From Alistipes sp. (GTDB lineage: Bacteria; Bacteroidota; Bacteroidia; Bacteroidales; Rikenellaceae), in the NCBI GenBank assembly GCA_017398045.1, contig JAFQHI010000025.1:62001-126000 (forward strand): a stretch of DNA of 64,000 nucleotides, read 5' to 3'. The stretch's first letter is position 1, and every line of letters begins with the position of its first letter. Positions 8,940 to 14,831 of this stretch are shown piece by piece. A model generated the notes under the pieces. It was not told the origin of the DNA. It did not search any database and saw only the letters and a list, made by a program, of their open reading frames with translations. A program made the translations under genes and the position numbers.

Positions 8940-10351
8940 TATTTCAGGGTTTTAATCAGTTTTTCGAGTTCGTGAGCCGAGCGAATCGCGCCTTCGGGCA
9001 GGTTGCCCTTAAAGCTCTGCAACGCCTCGTGCGGTTGCAGGGTCACCTGCTCCTCGTCCACCTGCGTAAAGTCCAGATCGAGGTGGTCGGCAAAGAAGCG
9101 ATAGACGGCCATGCGCTTATTGGGGCCGTAATCGTGCTTTTCGTCGGCAAAGTGGGCATTGCGGAGGTTGTGCTGGGCGTGATAGAAGCCCCAGATGCGG
9201 TGCAGGTAGGGCTGCTCGAGCGTGGGATAGGTGTGGGTCCAGTCGCCACCATCCGAGACGGTCAAAACGGGCTTCGGAGCCATCACGGCTGCCAACAATT
9301 CGGGCATGGCCGAGCCACCTGCGGCCAATGCCACGGGGCGACCGCTCTCACAGGGGCAACCACCATCGAAGTGCGACACGAGGTGTACAACGGGGGCCAA
9401 GACCGCGAAACGGCCATCGACCAAAGCCGCCATGAGCGTATGCGTACCACCGCCCGAACCGCCCGTAGCGGCCATGCGATTGACATCGACATCCTTGCGC
9501 GTCGCCAAAATCCAATCGGTCACCACCTTCGACCAGAGGATCTGCACCTGCATGGCGTAGGGGGCCTGGTGGGCCTCAATGCCGAGCTGATGCTCCGACT
9601 CGCCCCAGGCGACAATATCCATATCGACCGCCACAGCACCCATGCGGGCAAAGGTAGCCATGCGGTACTGCTGGTCGGCACGATAACGCGCCTCGGGCCA
9701 GTGGCCGGCAGGCGAGATAATCAGCGGTCGCTTGGTCTTGGCTTTTGCCTTCGCTGCGGGGGCGTAAATCGTACCGCAGACATAGAGGCCGGGGAGGGTC
9801 TCAAGGGCAAAATTCTGGGTCGTATAGCCCGTGTGCATCGTCACGGCACCCGTATAGATTGCCGGGTCGGCCTTCAAGCCACGCACATAGGGGTCGAGGT
9901 TAAGAATCTTCAGCGCATCGCGCTTCACCTCCTCCTTACGCTGCTCCCACTCGGCACGGTTCTGGTACTTCGCCGAGAGCCAGGCGAGGAGCTTCTCACC
10001 ATCGGCGGGTACACGACGGTGGTACTCGTAGGGCTGGATGCGCACCGTGCGACCATTTTGCTCCCACTTTAGGTCGAGGGGCATCAAGACATTGCGCAAG
10101 GTCTCCTCCAACGAATAGGGACGAATACGCGAAGCCGCGAAATCGAGCGAAAGGCTCTTGGGGTCGAAATTACGGCAGTCGAGTTTGACATCAAAAAGAC
10201 GCTCCACCTCGTCCAACACCTCCATCAAGGGCATCGTAAAGGGGGTTTCGGAGGCTGACAGACGGTCGGTCATCGTCTGTGCCTCGGCCACGGAAAAGGT
10301 ACACCACAAGGCGCACACACACGCAAGCGCGCGCGAAAAGAGTCTTATCAT
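8939..10351 (-). CDS. STN domain - alpha/beta hydrolase esterase fusion
   Basis: A 470-aa secreted protein with a signal peptide (about 1-24). Residues 35-110 look like an STN (secretin/TonB N-terminal) domain: MPLMEVLDEVERLFDVKL, a middle strand pair, and LKWEQNGRTVRIQP. Residues 120-425 are an alpha/beta hydrolase of the acetyl-xylan-esterase/CE7-CE19-like type, with a nucleophile elbow GGSGGG (Ser299), candidate Asp367 or Asp370 in VSDGGDW, and His406 in EKHDYG. Its place at the head of a pectin operon suggests a pectin methyl- or acetylesterase; CE19 pectin methylesterases of Bacteroides have this kind of fold, but membership is not proved here. STN domains normally belong to TonB receptors or anti-sigma partners, so the fusion is unusual. 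A TATCTTTG -7 element lies 27-34 bp upstream. Confidence 0.8.
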   Translation of the reverse strand: MIRLFSRALACVCALWCTFSVAEAQTMTDRLSASETPFTMPLMEVLDEVERLFDVKLDCRNFDPKSLSLDFAASRIRPYSLEETLRNVLMPLDLKWEQNGRTVRIQPYEYHRRVPADGEKLLAWLSAKYQNRAEWEQRKEEVKRDALKILNLDPYVRGLKADPAIYTGAVTMHTGYTTQNFALETLPGLYVCGTIYAPAAKAKAKTKRPLIISPAGHWPEARYRADQQYRMATFARMGAVAVDMDIVAWGESEHQLGIEAHQAPYAMQVQILWSKVVTDWILATRKDVDVNRMAATGGSGGGTHTLMAALVDGRFAVLAPVVHLVSHFDGGCPCESGRPVALAAGGSAMPELLAAVMAPKPVLTVSDGGDWTHTYPTLEQPYLHRIWGFYHAQHNLRNAHFADEKHDYGPNKRMAVYRFFADHLDLDFTQVDEEQVTLQPHEALQSFKGNLPEGAIRSAHELEKLIKTLK

Positions 10352-10377
10352 TTTAGTAGGTTTAGGTATATTCTATA

Positions 10378-10385
10378 CAAAGATA
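10378..10385 (-). promoter_or_regulatory. Candidate -7 box of the pectin operon
   Basis: On the minus strand this reads TATCTTTG, a perfect TAnnTTTG -7 element of Bacteroidota housekeeping promoters. It is 27 bp from the STN-esterase ATG. No clear TTTG -33 box is found at the usual distance; that position falls in an AT-rich repeat. Confidence 0.55.
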
Positions 10386-10390
10386 GCAAA

Positions 10391-10426
10391 AAGAATTAAG
10401 AATTAAAAATTATGAATTAAGAATTT
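10391..10426. repeat. AT-rich AATTAAGAATT spacer repeat
   Basis: A run of near-palindromic AATTAAGAATT/AATTCTTAATT words. Similar runs occur at 12111-12156, 14761-14793, 31331-31373, 38246-38279, 53611-53646 and 56909-56940, always between genes or at gene ends. Confidence 0.6.
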
Positions 10427-10522
10427 AAAGGCAACTAAAGGTTACTAAAGGCGACTAACGTACTACCTACCCACCCCCTTAATTGCCTTTAGTCGCCTTT
10501 AGTAACCTTTAGTTGCCTTTAA
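10425..10522. repeat. Perfect 33-bp inverted repeat made of TAAAGG decamers
   Basis: The left arm 10425-10457 and right arm 10490-10522 are exact reverse complements over 33 bases, with a 32-nt spacer. Each arm is three decamers of the form AAAGGNNACT (NN = CA, TT, CG). It lies upstream of the pectin operon, between its promoter and the structured tRNA-Ser element. It can form a very stable hairpin or cruciform. Related decamer arrays occur in at least six other spacers of the window. Confidence 0.85.
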
Positions 10523-10523
10523 T

Positions 10524-10798
10524 CGTTCTCTCCGCAAAAGGGTTTGCTTTTGCAAGGATGCCCTTTATCGAAGGGCGGAGAGGACGAGATTGGCCTCGCT
10601 GAAGCGAGTCCTTTCTCTTTCCTGCCGGAGGCATCCTTGCAAAAGCCAAACGAACGATAATTTGCACGGCTCCAAAGGAGCTACTTTTTTGTTTAGGGGT
10701 CAAAGCTTCATGCAAGCATGACTTGACCCCTAAAAACAAAAAAGCTTCTGCTGATGCAGAAGCCGTGCAAATCGTTCGTTTGCCCTTTTGCGGAGAGG
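10524..10798. repeat. Highly palindromic element downstream of tRNA-Ser
   Basis: A roughly 275-bp element built of nested inverted repeats. The outer arms are 10528-10542 and 10783-10797 (15 bp, perfect). Next come 10647-10671 with 10761-10782 (3-nt bulge), 10546-10562 with 10630-10646 (17 bp, perfect), and a hairpin at 10685-10743 with TCATGC/GCATGA at its tip. A further 8-bp hairpin lies at 10744-10763. Bases 10575-10591 repeat the 17 nt at 10790-10806 that include the tRNA-Ser 3' end. A 76-codon minus-strand frame crosses it but looks like a by-product of the repeat. It resembles a non-coding mobile or REP-like element. No integrase is nearby. Confidence 0.75.
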
Positions 10799-10878
10799 AC
10801 GAGATTCGAACTCGTGGTACCCTAATCAGGTACGTCGGTTTAGCAAACCGGTGGTTTCAGCCACTCACCCACCTCTCC
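10791..10878 (-). tRNA. tRNA-Ser (GCT)
   Basis: On the minus strand the 88-nt sequence starts GGAGAGGTGGG and ends CGTCCTCTCCG. The acceptor arms GGAGAGG and CCTCTCC pair fully, with discriminator G, as expected for serine tRNAs. The anticodon arm CCGGTTTGCTAAACCG places GCT in the loop, which reads AGC/AGU. A long class II variable arm (GTACCTGATTAGGGTAC) and a T arm (CGAGTTCGAATCTCG) are visible. CCA is not encoded. The last 8 bases take part in the palindromic element described just downstream. Confidence 0.97.
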
Positions 10879-10917
10879 GTTTTCCCGTTTTCGGTCGTTT
10901 TGTTCCGAAAGGGTGTG

Positions 10918-10948
10918 CAAATATAGGGCGAAAAATGGAATTAACAAA
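10918..10948 (-). promoter_or_regulatory. Promoter of tRNA-Ser
   Basis: Minus-strand TTTG (10948-10945), a 19-nt spacer and TATATTTG (10925-10918) form a perfect Bacteroidota -33/-7 promoter. Transcription should begin near 10911, about 33 nt before the tRNA 5' end. Confidence 0.8.
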
Positions 10949-10966
10949 ATTTCGCACCGAAAAATT

Positions 10967-11239
10967 CTATTTCTTTGGCAGGGAACACTGAATCAGGGCA
11001 GCCGTGATGATAGCACCCGGTGGCACCACAAAGAGCGGCACCAACTCATTGCGCAGGCCGACAGCATACAACACCACCAACACCAACGCGGTGAGCATCA
11101 GCCCCCAAAAGGCTATCCGCCCCGTCTTTTCGGGGTTCATCCGCTTGCGCTCCTCATCCGACAGCACGTTAATCCACTGCGGCCGAAAGCGCACCAACAC
11201 GGCACATACAACCAACATCCCCGCCATCAGCAACATCAT
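10967..11239 (-). CDS. Small membrane protein, DUF3784-like
   Basis: A 90-aa protein with three hydrophobic segments (about 1-17, 44-62, 66-83) and between the first two a polar stretch WINVLSDEERKRMNPEKTGR. Length and layout recall DUF3784 small membrane proteins, which have no known function. Minus-strand AGGAGG at 11247-11242 overlaps the stop codon of the upstream gene and lies 2 bp from the first ATG and 5 bp from the second (11236), so the second may be the real start. The pair is probably translationally coupled. The family call is tentative. Confidence 0.65.
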   Translation of the reverse strand: MMLLMAGMLVVCAVLVRFRPQWINVLSDEERKRMNPEKTGRIAFWGLMLTALVLVVLYAVGLRNELVPLFVVPPGAIITAALIQCSLPKK

Positions 11240-11245
11240 AGCCTC

Positions 11246-12079
11246 CTAATTCGCCTTTTGCGCTCGTTTTGCTTTGCGTTGCGCTTTCTTTATGGCCTTA
11301 TTCGCTTTATCCAAAGCCTTTTTTTGTTGATTATATTCTACCTCAACACGATTTAGAAAGTCCAAACTATATTTTGTCGCAAACTCATCATCTTCAATAT
11401 ATTCACCCTTATCCACATCGAAGATATCAAAAGAATTGGCTGTTGTGTAACGTATCATTTTCACCGAACCAGGCTCAAGAAACGGCTTCACATATGCACG
11501 CACCTCATCATCCGAATACCCCAACGAAAAGGTCAAAACCGTATTCATATCGTTTTTAAACACCACGCCATACTCGCCATAGAGAGGCTTTTCAAGCGAA
11601 ATTTGATAGGATGACTTGCCTACCTTAACAGCTCGAAACGGGACACCGGAACCCGCGTGCGCTTTGCGCACACCATCATCCACAACGAACCTTACAATCT
11701 TCATTAGCGTTTCGGGCAGATACTCATTACTCTCAAGCCGCAATACGATACTAAAAGGCTCTTTGACACGCAAAAAAGTCAACGAACTCTCTCCTGTAAC
11801 ATTTAGATAGTCAACAGATTTACCATATGATTGTGATACAGAATAATTACTTCCAAATAATAACGGATAAAAAACATTCCAAATATTATGTCGTGAAGTA
11901 GCCCCATGTGTCGTCGCATTAGTTTTAACCGACACATAGCCAATTTCCGAACTCAAATCAATACGCTCGCCATTTTGTAAAAGGGCATAGGCCTGCCCTA
12001 TATATTCCGGTTCAACTATTTGAGCTTTAGCACAAAAGACAACCAACAAGCAACTCCACAAAAACAAAACTCTCTTCAT
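11246..12079 (-). CDS. Hypothetical secreted protein with Lys/Ala-rich tail
   Basis: A 277-aa protein with a clear Sec signal peptide (MKRVLFLWSCLLVVFCAKAQ, cleavage after about residue 19). The mature part is a mix of beta strands with no motif I recognise. The last 30 residues (KKALDKANKAIKKAQRKAKR and following) are a highly basic helix. Base composition is clearly more AT-rich than in the neighbouring genes, which may mean relaxed selection or recent acquisition. It is followed by a DUF3784-like gene whose ribosome-binding site overlaps its stop codon. The function is unknown. Confidence 0.7.
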   Translation of the reverse strand: MKRVLFLWSCLLVVFCAKAQIVEPEYIGQAYALLQNGERIDLSSEIGYVSVKTNATTHGATSRHNIWNVFYPLLFGSNYSVSQSYGKSVDYLNVTGESSLTFLRVKEPFSIVLRLESNEYLPETLMKIVRFVVDDGVRKAHAGSGVPFRAVKVGKSSYQISLEKPLYGEYGVVFKNDMNTVLTFSLGYSDDEVRAYVKPFLEPGSVKMIRYTTANSFDIFDVDKGEYIEDDEFATKYSLDFLNRVEVEYNQQKKALDKANKAIKKAQRKAKRAQKAN

Positions 12080-12110
12080 AATCGGTTACAAATTAACGCA
12101 AAAGAGGCAA

Positions 12111-12156
12111 GAATAATTCTTAATTCTTAATTCCTAATTTTTAATTCTTAATTCTT
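12111..12156. repeat. AT-rich AATTCTTAATT run overlapping a gene end
   Basis: Tandem AATTCTTAATT-type words. The run provides the TAA stop and last codons of the MetH-activation-like gene, so that gene ends inside the repeat. Confidence 0.6.
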
Positions 12157-12864
12157 CTGCACCAAGCGACGATAGATGCAGGTTTTGTTTTGGCAAATCA
12201 CGCAGCCGTAGGCTCTGCGACGCGCCTTTACTCCGATGCCAATTACGCCACTGACGGATTTAATCGGATGCATGAGGCACGATTCGCTCAAGGCGATACC
12301 CGTGGGATTCTCGCTCACAAAGTCGAACAGCGGTCGTTGGTCGCGTAGCGGCCAATTGCAATAACCCGGGCTGTAACGATTCGTGATTTTCATTCCCCGC
12401 TTGGCCTGCTCCACCTCCAACGCCTTGTGGATTTTATCCATCGCACGCTCCACCGTGAGCGAGCCAATCGCATCGATGATATAGGCCTCCAGGAAGTCCC
12501 CTTGGGCATTCAGTTCGTGCGCCTCGTCCGAAAACAAAGGCCCCGCCGTGCAGAGGAAAAGAGCCGCTTCGGTAGCCTCTTTCAGGTAGCCGCACACCTG
12601 CGCTCCGACCCCGAAAGTCACCCCCTCGACGGTCAATGTTCCGGCCTGCAAATCCAGCCCGTCAATCGCCCCGACGGCATAGCCGCCGACCGCCTCTAAA
12701 TCACTTGATGTAAGCTCCGCAAGACGCTCTTTCATATAGAGATAAGCAGGATGCTCGGCATCCTCATCCATGTGAAGATACCGAGCAAGCTCATCGAGCG
12801 AGGGCAAGACCTCGCCATAGGGAAAACGGTAGGTATGGAACGTATGCTCCACGCTATCGCTCAT
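12148..12864 (-). CDS. MetH activation-domain-like protein of a corrinoid cassette
   Basis: A 238-aa protein resembling the AdoMet-binding reactivation domain of B12-dependent methionine synthase, found as a separate protein next to corrinoid methyltransferases. Visible pieces are GYAVGAIDGLD, FLCTAGPLFSDEAHELN, the conserved RYSPGYCNWPL, LMHPIKSVSGVIGIG, and a C-terminal Cys cluster GCVICQNKTCIYR. By analogy it could reductively reactivate or methylate the partner corrinoid protein. The chosen start (12864) overlaps the upstream gene by 11 bp (stop TAG at 12854-12856); a longer frame to 12960 would overlap that gene by 107 bp and lacks similarity. It is the third gene of the cassette. Confidence 0.8.
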   Translation of the reverse strand: MSDSVEHTFHTYRFPYGEVLPSLDELARYLHMDEDAEHPAYLYMKERLAELTSSDLEAVGGYAVGAIDGLDLQAGTLTVEGVTFGVGAQVCGYLKEATEAALFLCTAGPLFSDEAHELNAQGDFLEAYIIDAIGSLTVERAMDKIHKALEVEQAKRGMKITNRYSPGYCNWPLRDQRPLFDFVSENPTGIALSESCLMHPIKSVSGVIGIGVKARRRAYGCVICQNKTCIYRRLVQKN

Positions 12865-13849
12865 TGAATTTTTCGAGTGCCTCGAAGAAGGCTTGGATGT
12901 TGGCTTCAGGCACCTCGGGCGGAAGGTCGCAACCGGTCGAAAGGACAAAGTTTTTCGCACCGGCCGTCTTCTCCAGCAGGTCGGTCGTAGCGGCAGCCAC
13001 CGCCTCGGGCGTAGCCTGTTGCATCACATTCACGGGGTCCAGATTACCCATTACGAGCATCTCCTCCGGTACCTCCTGGAGGGCCTGCGGAATATCGACC
13101 AGATTGCCAAAATGCAATGCTCTCGCACCGCACTCGACCATGGCGTGGGTACATTGTCCCATGTTGCCACAGTTGTGCAGAATGACCGTAAAGTCATCGT
13201 CCTGCACGGCATCGACAATCTGTTTCACGTAGGGCGTAGCGTACATCATGTGGTCCTCGTCCGACAACAAACCGGCAGCCGGCTCGGCCATCACAACACC
13301 TGCAACACCCGTAGCTTTCAAGGCTTTGCAGTAGTCAATCAGGAAGGCCGTACATTTATCCAAGAGGGCCATAATAACCTCCGGCTCGATGTATATCGCC
13401 ACCATAATTTCGCTCATATCATACAGGCGACCGGCCAACGAGAAGGGGCCGATACATCCTGCCAGGACGGGGCGGTCGGTAATATGCTCCGCGGAGAGGC
13501 GATTGGCTTTCAAAAATTCAGGCACACGCCCCTTATCGAGCGAAGGTACCTCCAACGCCTCGACCGAGGCGGCATCCGACACCAAACGCTCGGTGACGGT
13601 CGGAATCTCATGTTCGGGAATGAGAATCTTCGCGCCGAAGGCTTCGGCCTCGACCGTAAGGTCCATAATGACGGTAGAAGCAGCCGAAGGGTATCGTTCG
13701 GCCAAGGCTCGGATAGCCTCAAAATGCACCTCGCCATCGGTAACTGCCTCACGCACCGTCCGTCCGATGTACTCGATACCCGGGTGGGTCATAATCGGCA
13801 CAGCGACACGCTTCGGGGCAGCCATCAGCGAGTCAATCCACTTTTTCAT
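12854..13849 (-). CDS. MtaA/UroD-family methylcobamide methyltransferase
   Basis: A 331-aa TIM-barrel protein of the uroporphyrinogen decarboxylase family, of the MtaA/MtbA methylcobamide methyltransferase subgroup rather than true HemE. It keeps the zinc-thiol activation ligands of that subgroup: His225 and Cys227 (ILHNCGNMGQC) and Cys307 (STGCDLPPEVP). It should move a methyl group from the corrinoid protein encoded just upstream to a thiol acceptor. A gut Bacteroidota is unlikely to use coenzyme M, so homocysteine or another thiol is more plausible; that is inference. It lies 19 bp after the corrinoid protein gene and overlaps the MetH-activation-like gene. Confidence 0.85.
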   Translation of the reverse strand: MKKWIDSLMAAPKRVAVPIMTHPGIEYIGRTVREAVTDGEVHFEAIRALAERYPSAASTVIMDLTVEAEAFGAKILIPEHEIPTVTERLVSDAASVEALEVPSLDKGRVPEFLKANRLSAEHITDRPVLAGCIGPFSLAGRLYDMSEIMVAIYIEPEVIMALLDKCTAFLIDYCKALKATGVAGVVMAEPAAGLLSDEDHMMYATPYVKQIVDAVQDDDFTVILHNCGNMGQCTHAMVECGARALHFGNLVDIPQALQEVPEEMLVMGNLDPVNVMQQATPEAVAAATTDLLEKTAGAKNFVLSTGCDLPPEVPEANIQAFFEALEKFNER

Positions 13850-13868
13850 ACGGTTGGCTCTTAAGCGA

Positions 13869-14540
13869 TTAGGCGTTCAGGAAGTTCTCCAAAATCTTAA
13901 TATCATCCTGCGGGTCGGCAGCGTAGCCATCGGCCCCAATCTCCTGGGCAAACTCGGCCGAAACGGGTGCGCCACCCACGATAAACTTCACCTCGGGATG
14001 CGTCTCATGCACCTTGTCGATGATGGTCTTCATGTTGGTCATCGTCGTCGTCAAGAGGGCCGAAAGACCGATATGTGCGCCCGGATGCTCCTCAAGGGCG
14101 GCAAGGAATTTCTCGGCCGAAGCATCGACACCGAGGTCCACAACCTCCCAACCGGCACCCTCGACCATCATGCAGACGAGGTTCTTACCGATATCGTGCA
14201 AATCGCCAAAGACCGTACCGATGATAAACGTACCCTTGCGCTTCACCTCACCCGACAGGAAGAAGGGCTTGATATGCGTCAGGGCGGCATTCATCGCCTT
14301 GGCCGACAGCAACATCTGCGGCACGAAAACCTGGCCTTCGGTAAACTTCTGACCCACGCGCGTCATGGCCGGAATCAGGGCCGAATCCATAATCTCCGAG
14401 GGGGCGATACCGGCCTCGAGTGCCTGTTTCGTCAGCTCCATGGCACCCTCCTGGCCACGCATCTGCGGCGGATAGGGCGAAGCGGTGTTGATTTTACCAA
14501 ATTCAATGCAGGTGAAGAGTTTTTCGAGAATTTCGTTCAT
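13869..14540 (-). CDS. Corrinoid (B12-binding) protein, MtaC/MtbC type
   Basis: A 223-aa protein with an N-terminal helical cap (residues 1-90) and a Rossmann-like B12 domain carrying the base-off cobalamin signature GDLHDIGKN (His115 is the cobalt ligand), then a Gly-rich LSALLTTTM and VGGAPV. Such proteins carry the methyl group between a substrate-specific methyltransferase and an MtaA-type enzyme. The start at 14540 is chosen because the -7 box at 14581-14588 puts the transcription start near 14574, leaving no room for translation from the in-frame codon at 14579. It is the first gene of a three-gene operon. No MtaB or MttB-like substrate methyltransferase is seen here. Confidence 0.9.
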   Translation of the reverse strand: MNEILEKLFTCIEFGKINTASPYPPQMRGQEGAMELTKQALEAGIAPSEIMDSALIPAMTRVGQKFTEGQVFVPQMLLSAKAMNAALTHIKPFFLSGEVKRKGTFIIGTVFGDLHDIGKNLVCMMVEGAGWEVVDLGVDASAEKFLAALEEHPGAHIGLSALLTTTMTNMKTIIDKVHETHPEVKFIVGGAPVSAEFAQEIGADGYAADPQDDIKILENFLNA

Positions 14541-14580
14541 GGTGTTATTGGTTTTTGTTGTTGTTTGCGGTTTAATCATA

Positions 14581-14611
14581 CAAATATAAAAAGAAAAATT
14601 AAGAATTCAAA
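14581..14611 (-). promoter_or_regulatory. Promoter of the corrinoid cassette
   Basis: Minus-strand TTTG (14611-14608), exactly 19 nt, then TATATTTG (14588-14581). This is a perfect Bacteroidota promoter, about 41 bp from the chosen ATG. Confidence 0.8.
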
Positions 14612-14666
14612 ATAATTAGGGGCAGGAAGGTAGTGGACGGTTGGTGATACTGTGGGCGGTTGTGGA

Positions 14667-14762
14667 TTAAAGGTTGCTAAAGGTTGTTAAGGAGCGGGGG
14701 GGGGTGCGTTAGTCCCCTTTCGTCCCCCTTAATTTCCTTTAGCCCCCTTAGCTCCCTTTAAT
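14667..14762. repeat. Imperfect TAAAGG/CCTTTA decamer array
   Basis: TTAAAGGTTGCTAAAGGTTG on the left and CCTTTAGCCCCCTTAGCTCC on the right flank a G-run. It is an imperfect inverted version of the 10425-10522 element, placed between the divergent corrinoid and beta-helix operons. Confidence 0.65.
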
Positions 14763-14799
14763 TCTTAATTCATAATTTTTAATTCTTAATTTGTTTTTG

Positions 14800-14807
14800 T
14801 ATCTTTG
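14800..14807 (+). promoter_or_regulatory. Candidate -7 box of the beta-helix/GH31 operon
   Basis: TATCTTTG lies 24 bp before the ATG at 14832. The -33 position is only T-rich (TTTT at 14777-14780). Confidence 0.5.
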
Positions 14808-14831
14808 TTTGATTTATCAAACACTTTCTCT

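Noticed and set aside
10509-10739. 76-codon minus-strand reading frame in the palindromic element
   Set aside because: It runs entirely through nested inverted repeats and the decamer array, has no promoter or ribosome-binding site and no recognisable domain.
10790-10806. Functional phage or ICE attachment site
   Set aside because: The 17-nt repeat of the tRNA 3' end is only 215 bp away and no integrase, excisionase or cargo genes lie between, so an intact integrated element is excluded; a remnant remains possible.
12865-12960. Longer start for the MetH-activation-like protein
   Set aside because: The added segment is read inside the MtaA-type gene and has a composition unlike the family; the ATG at 12864 gives a normal short overlap.
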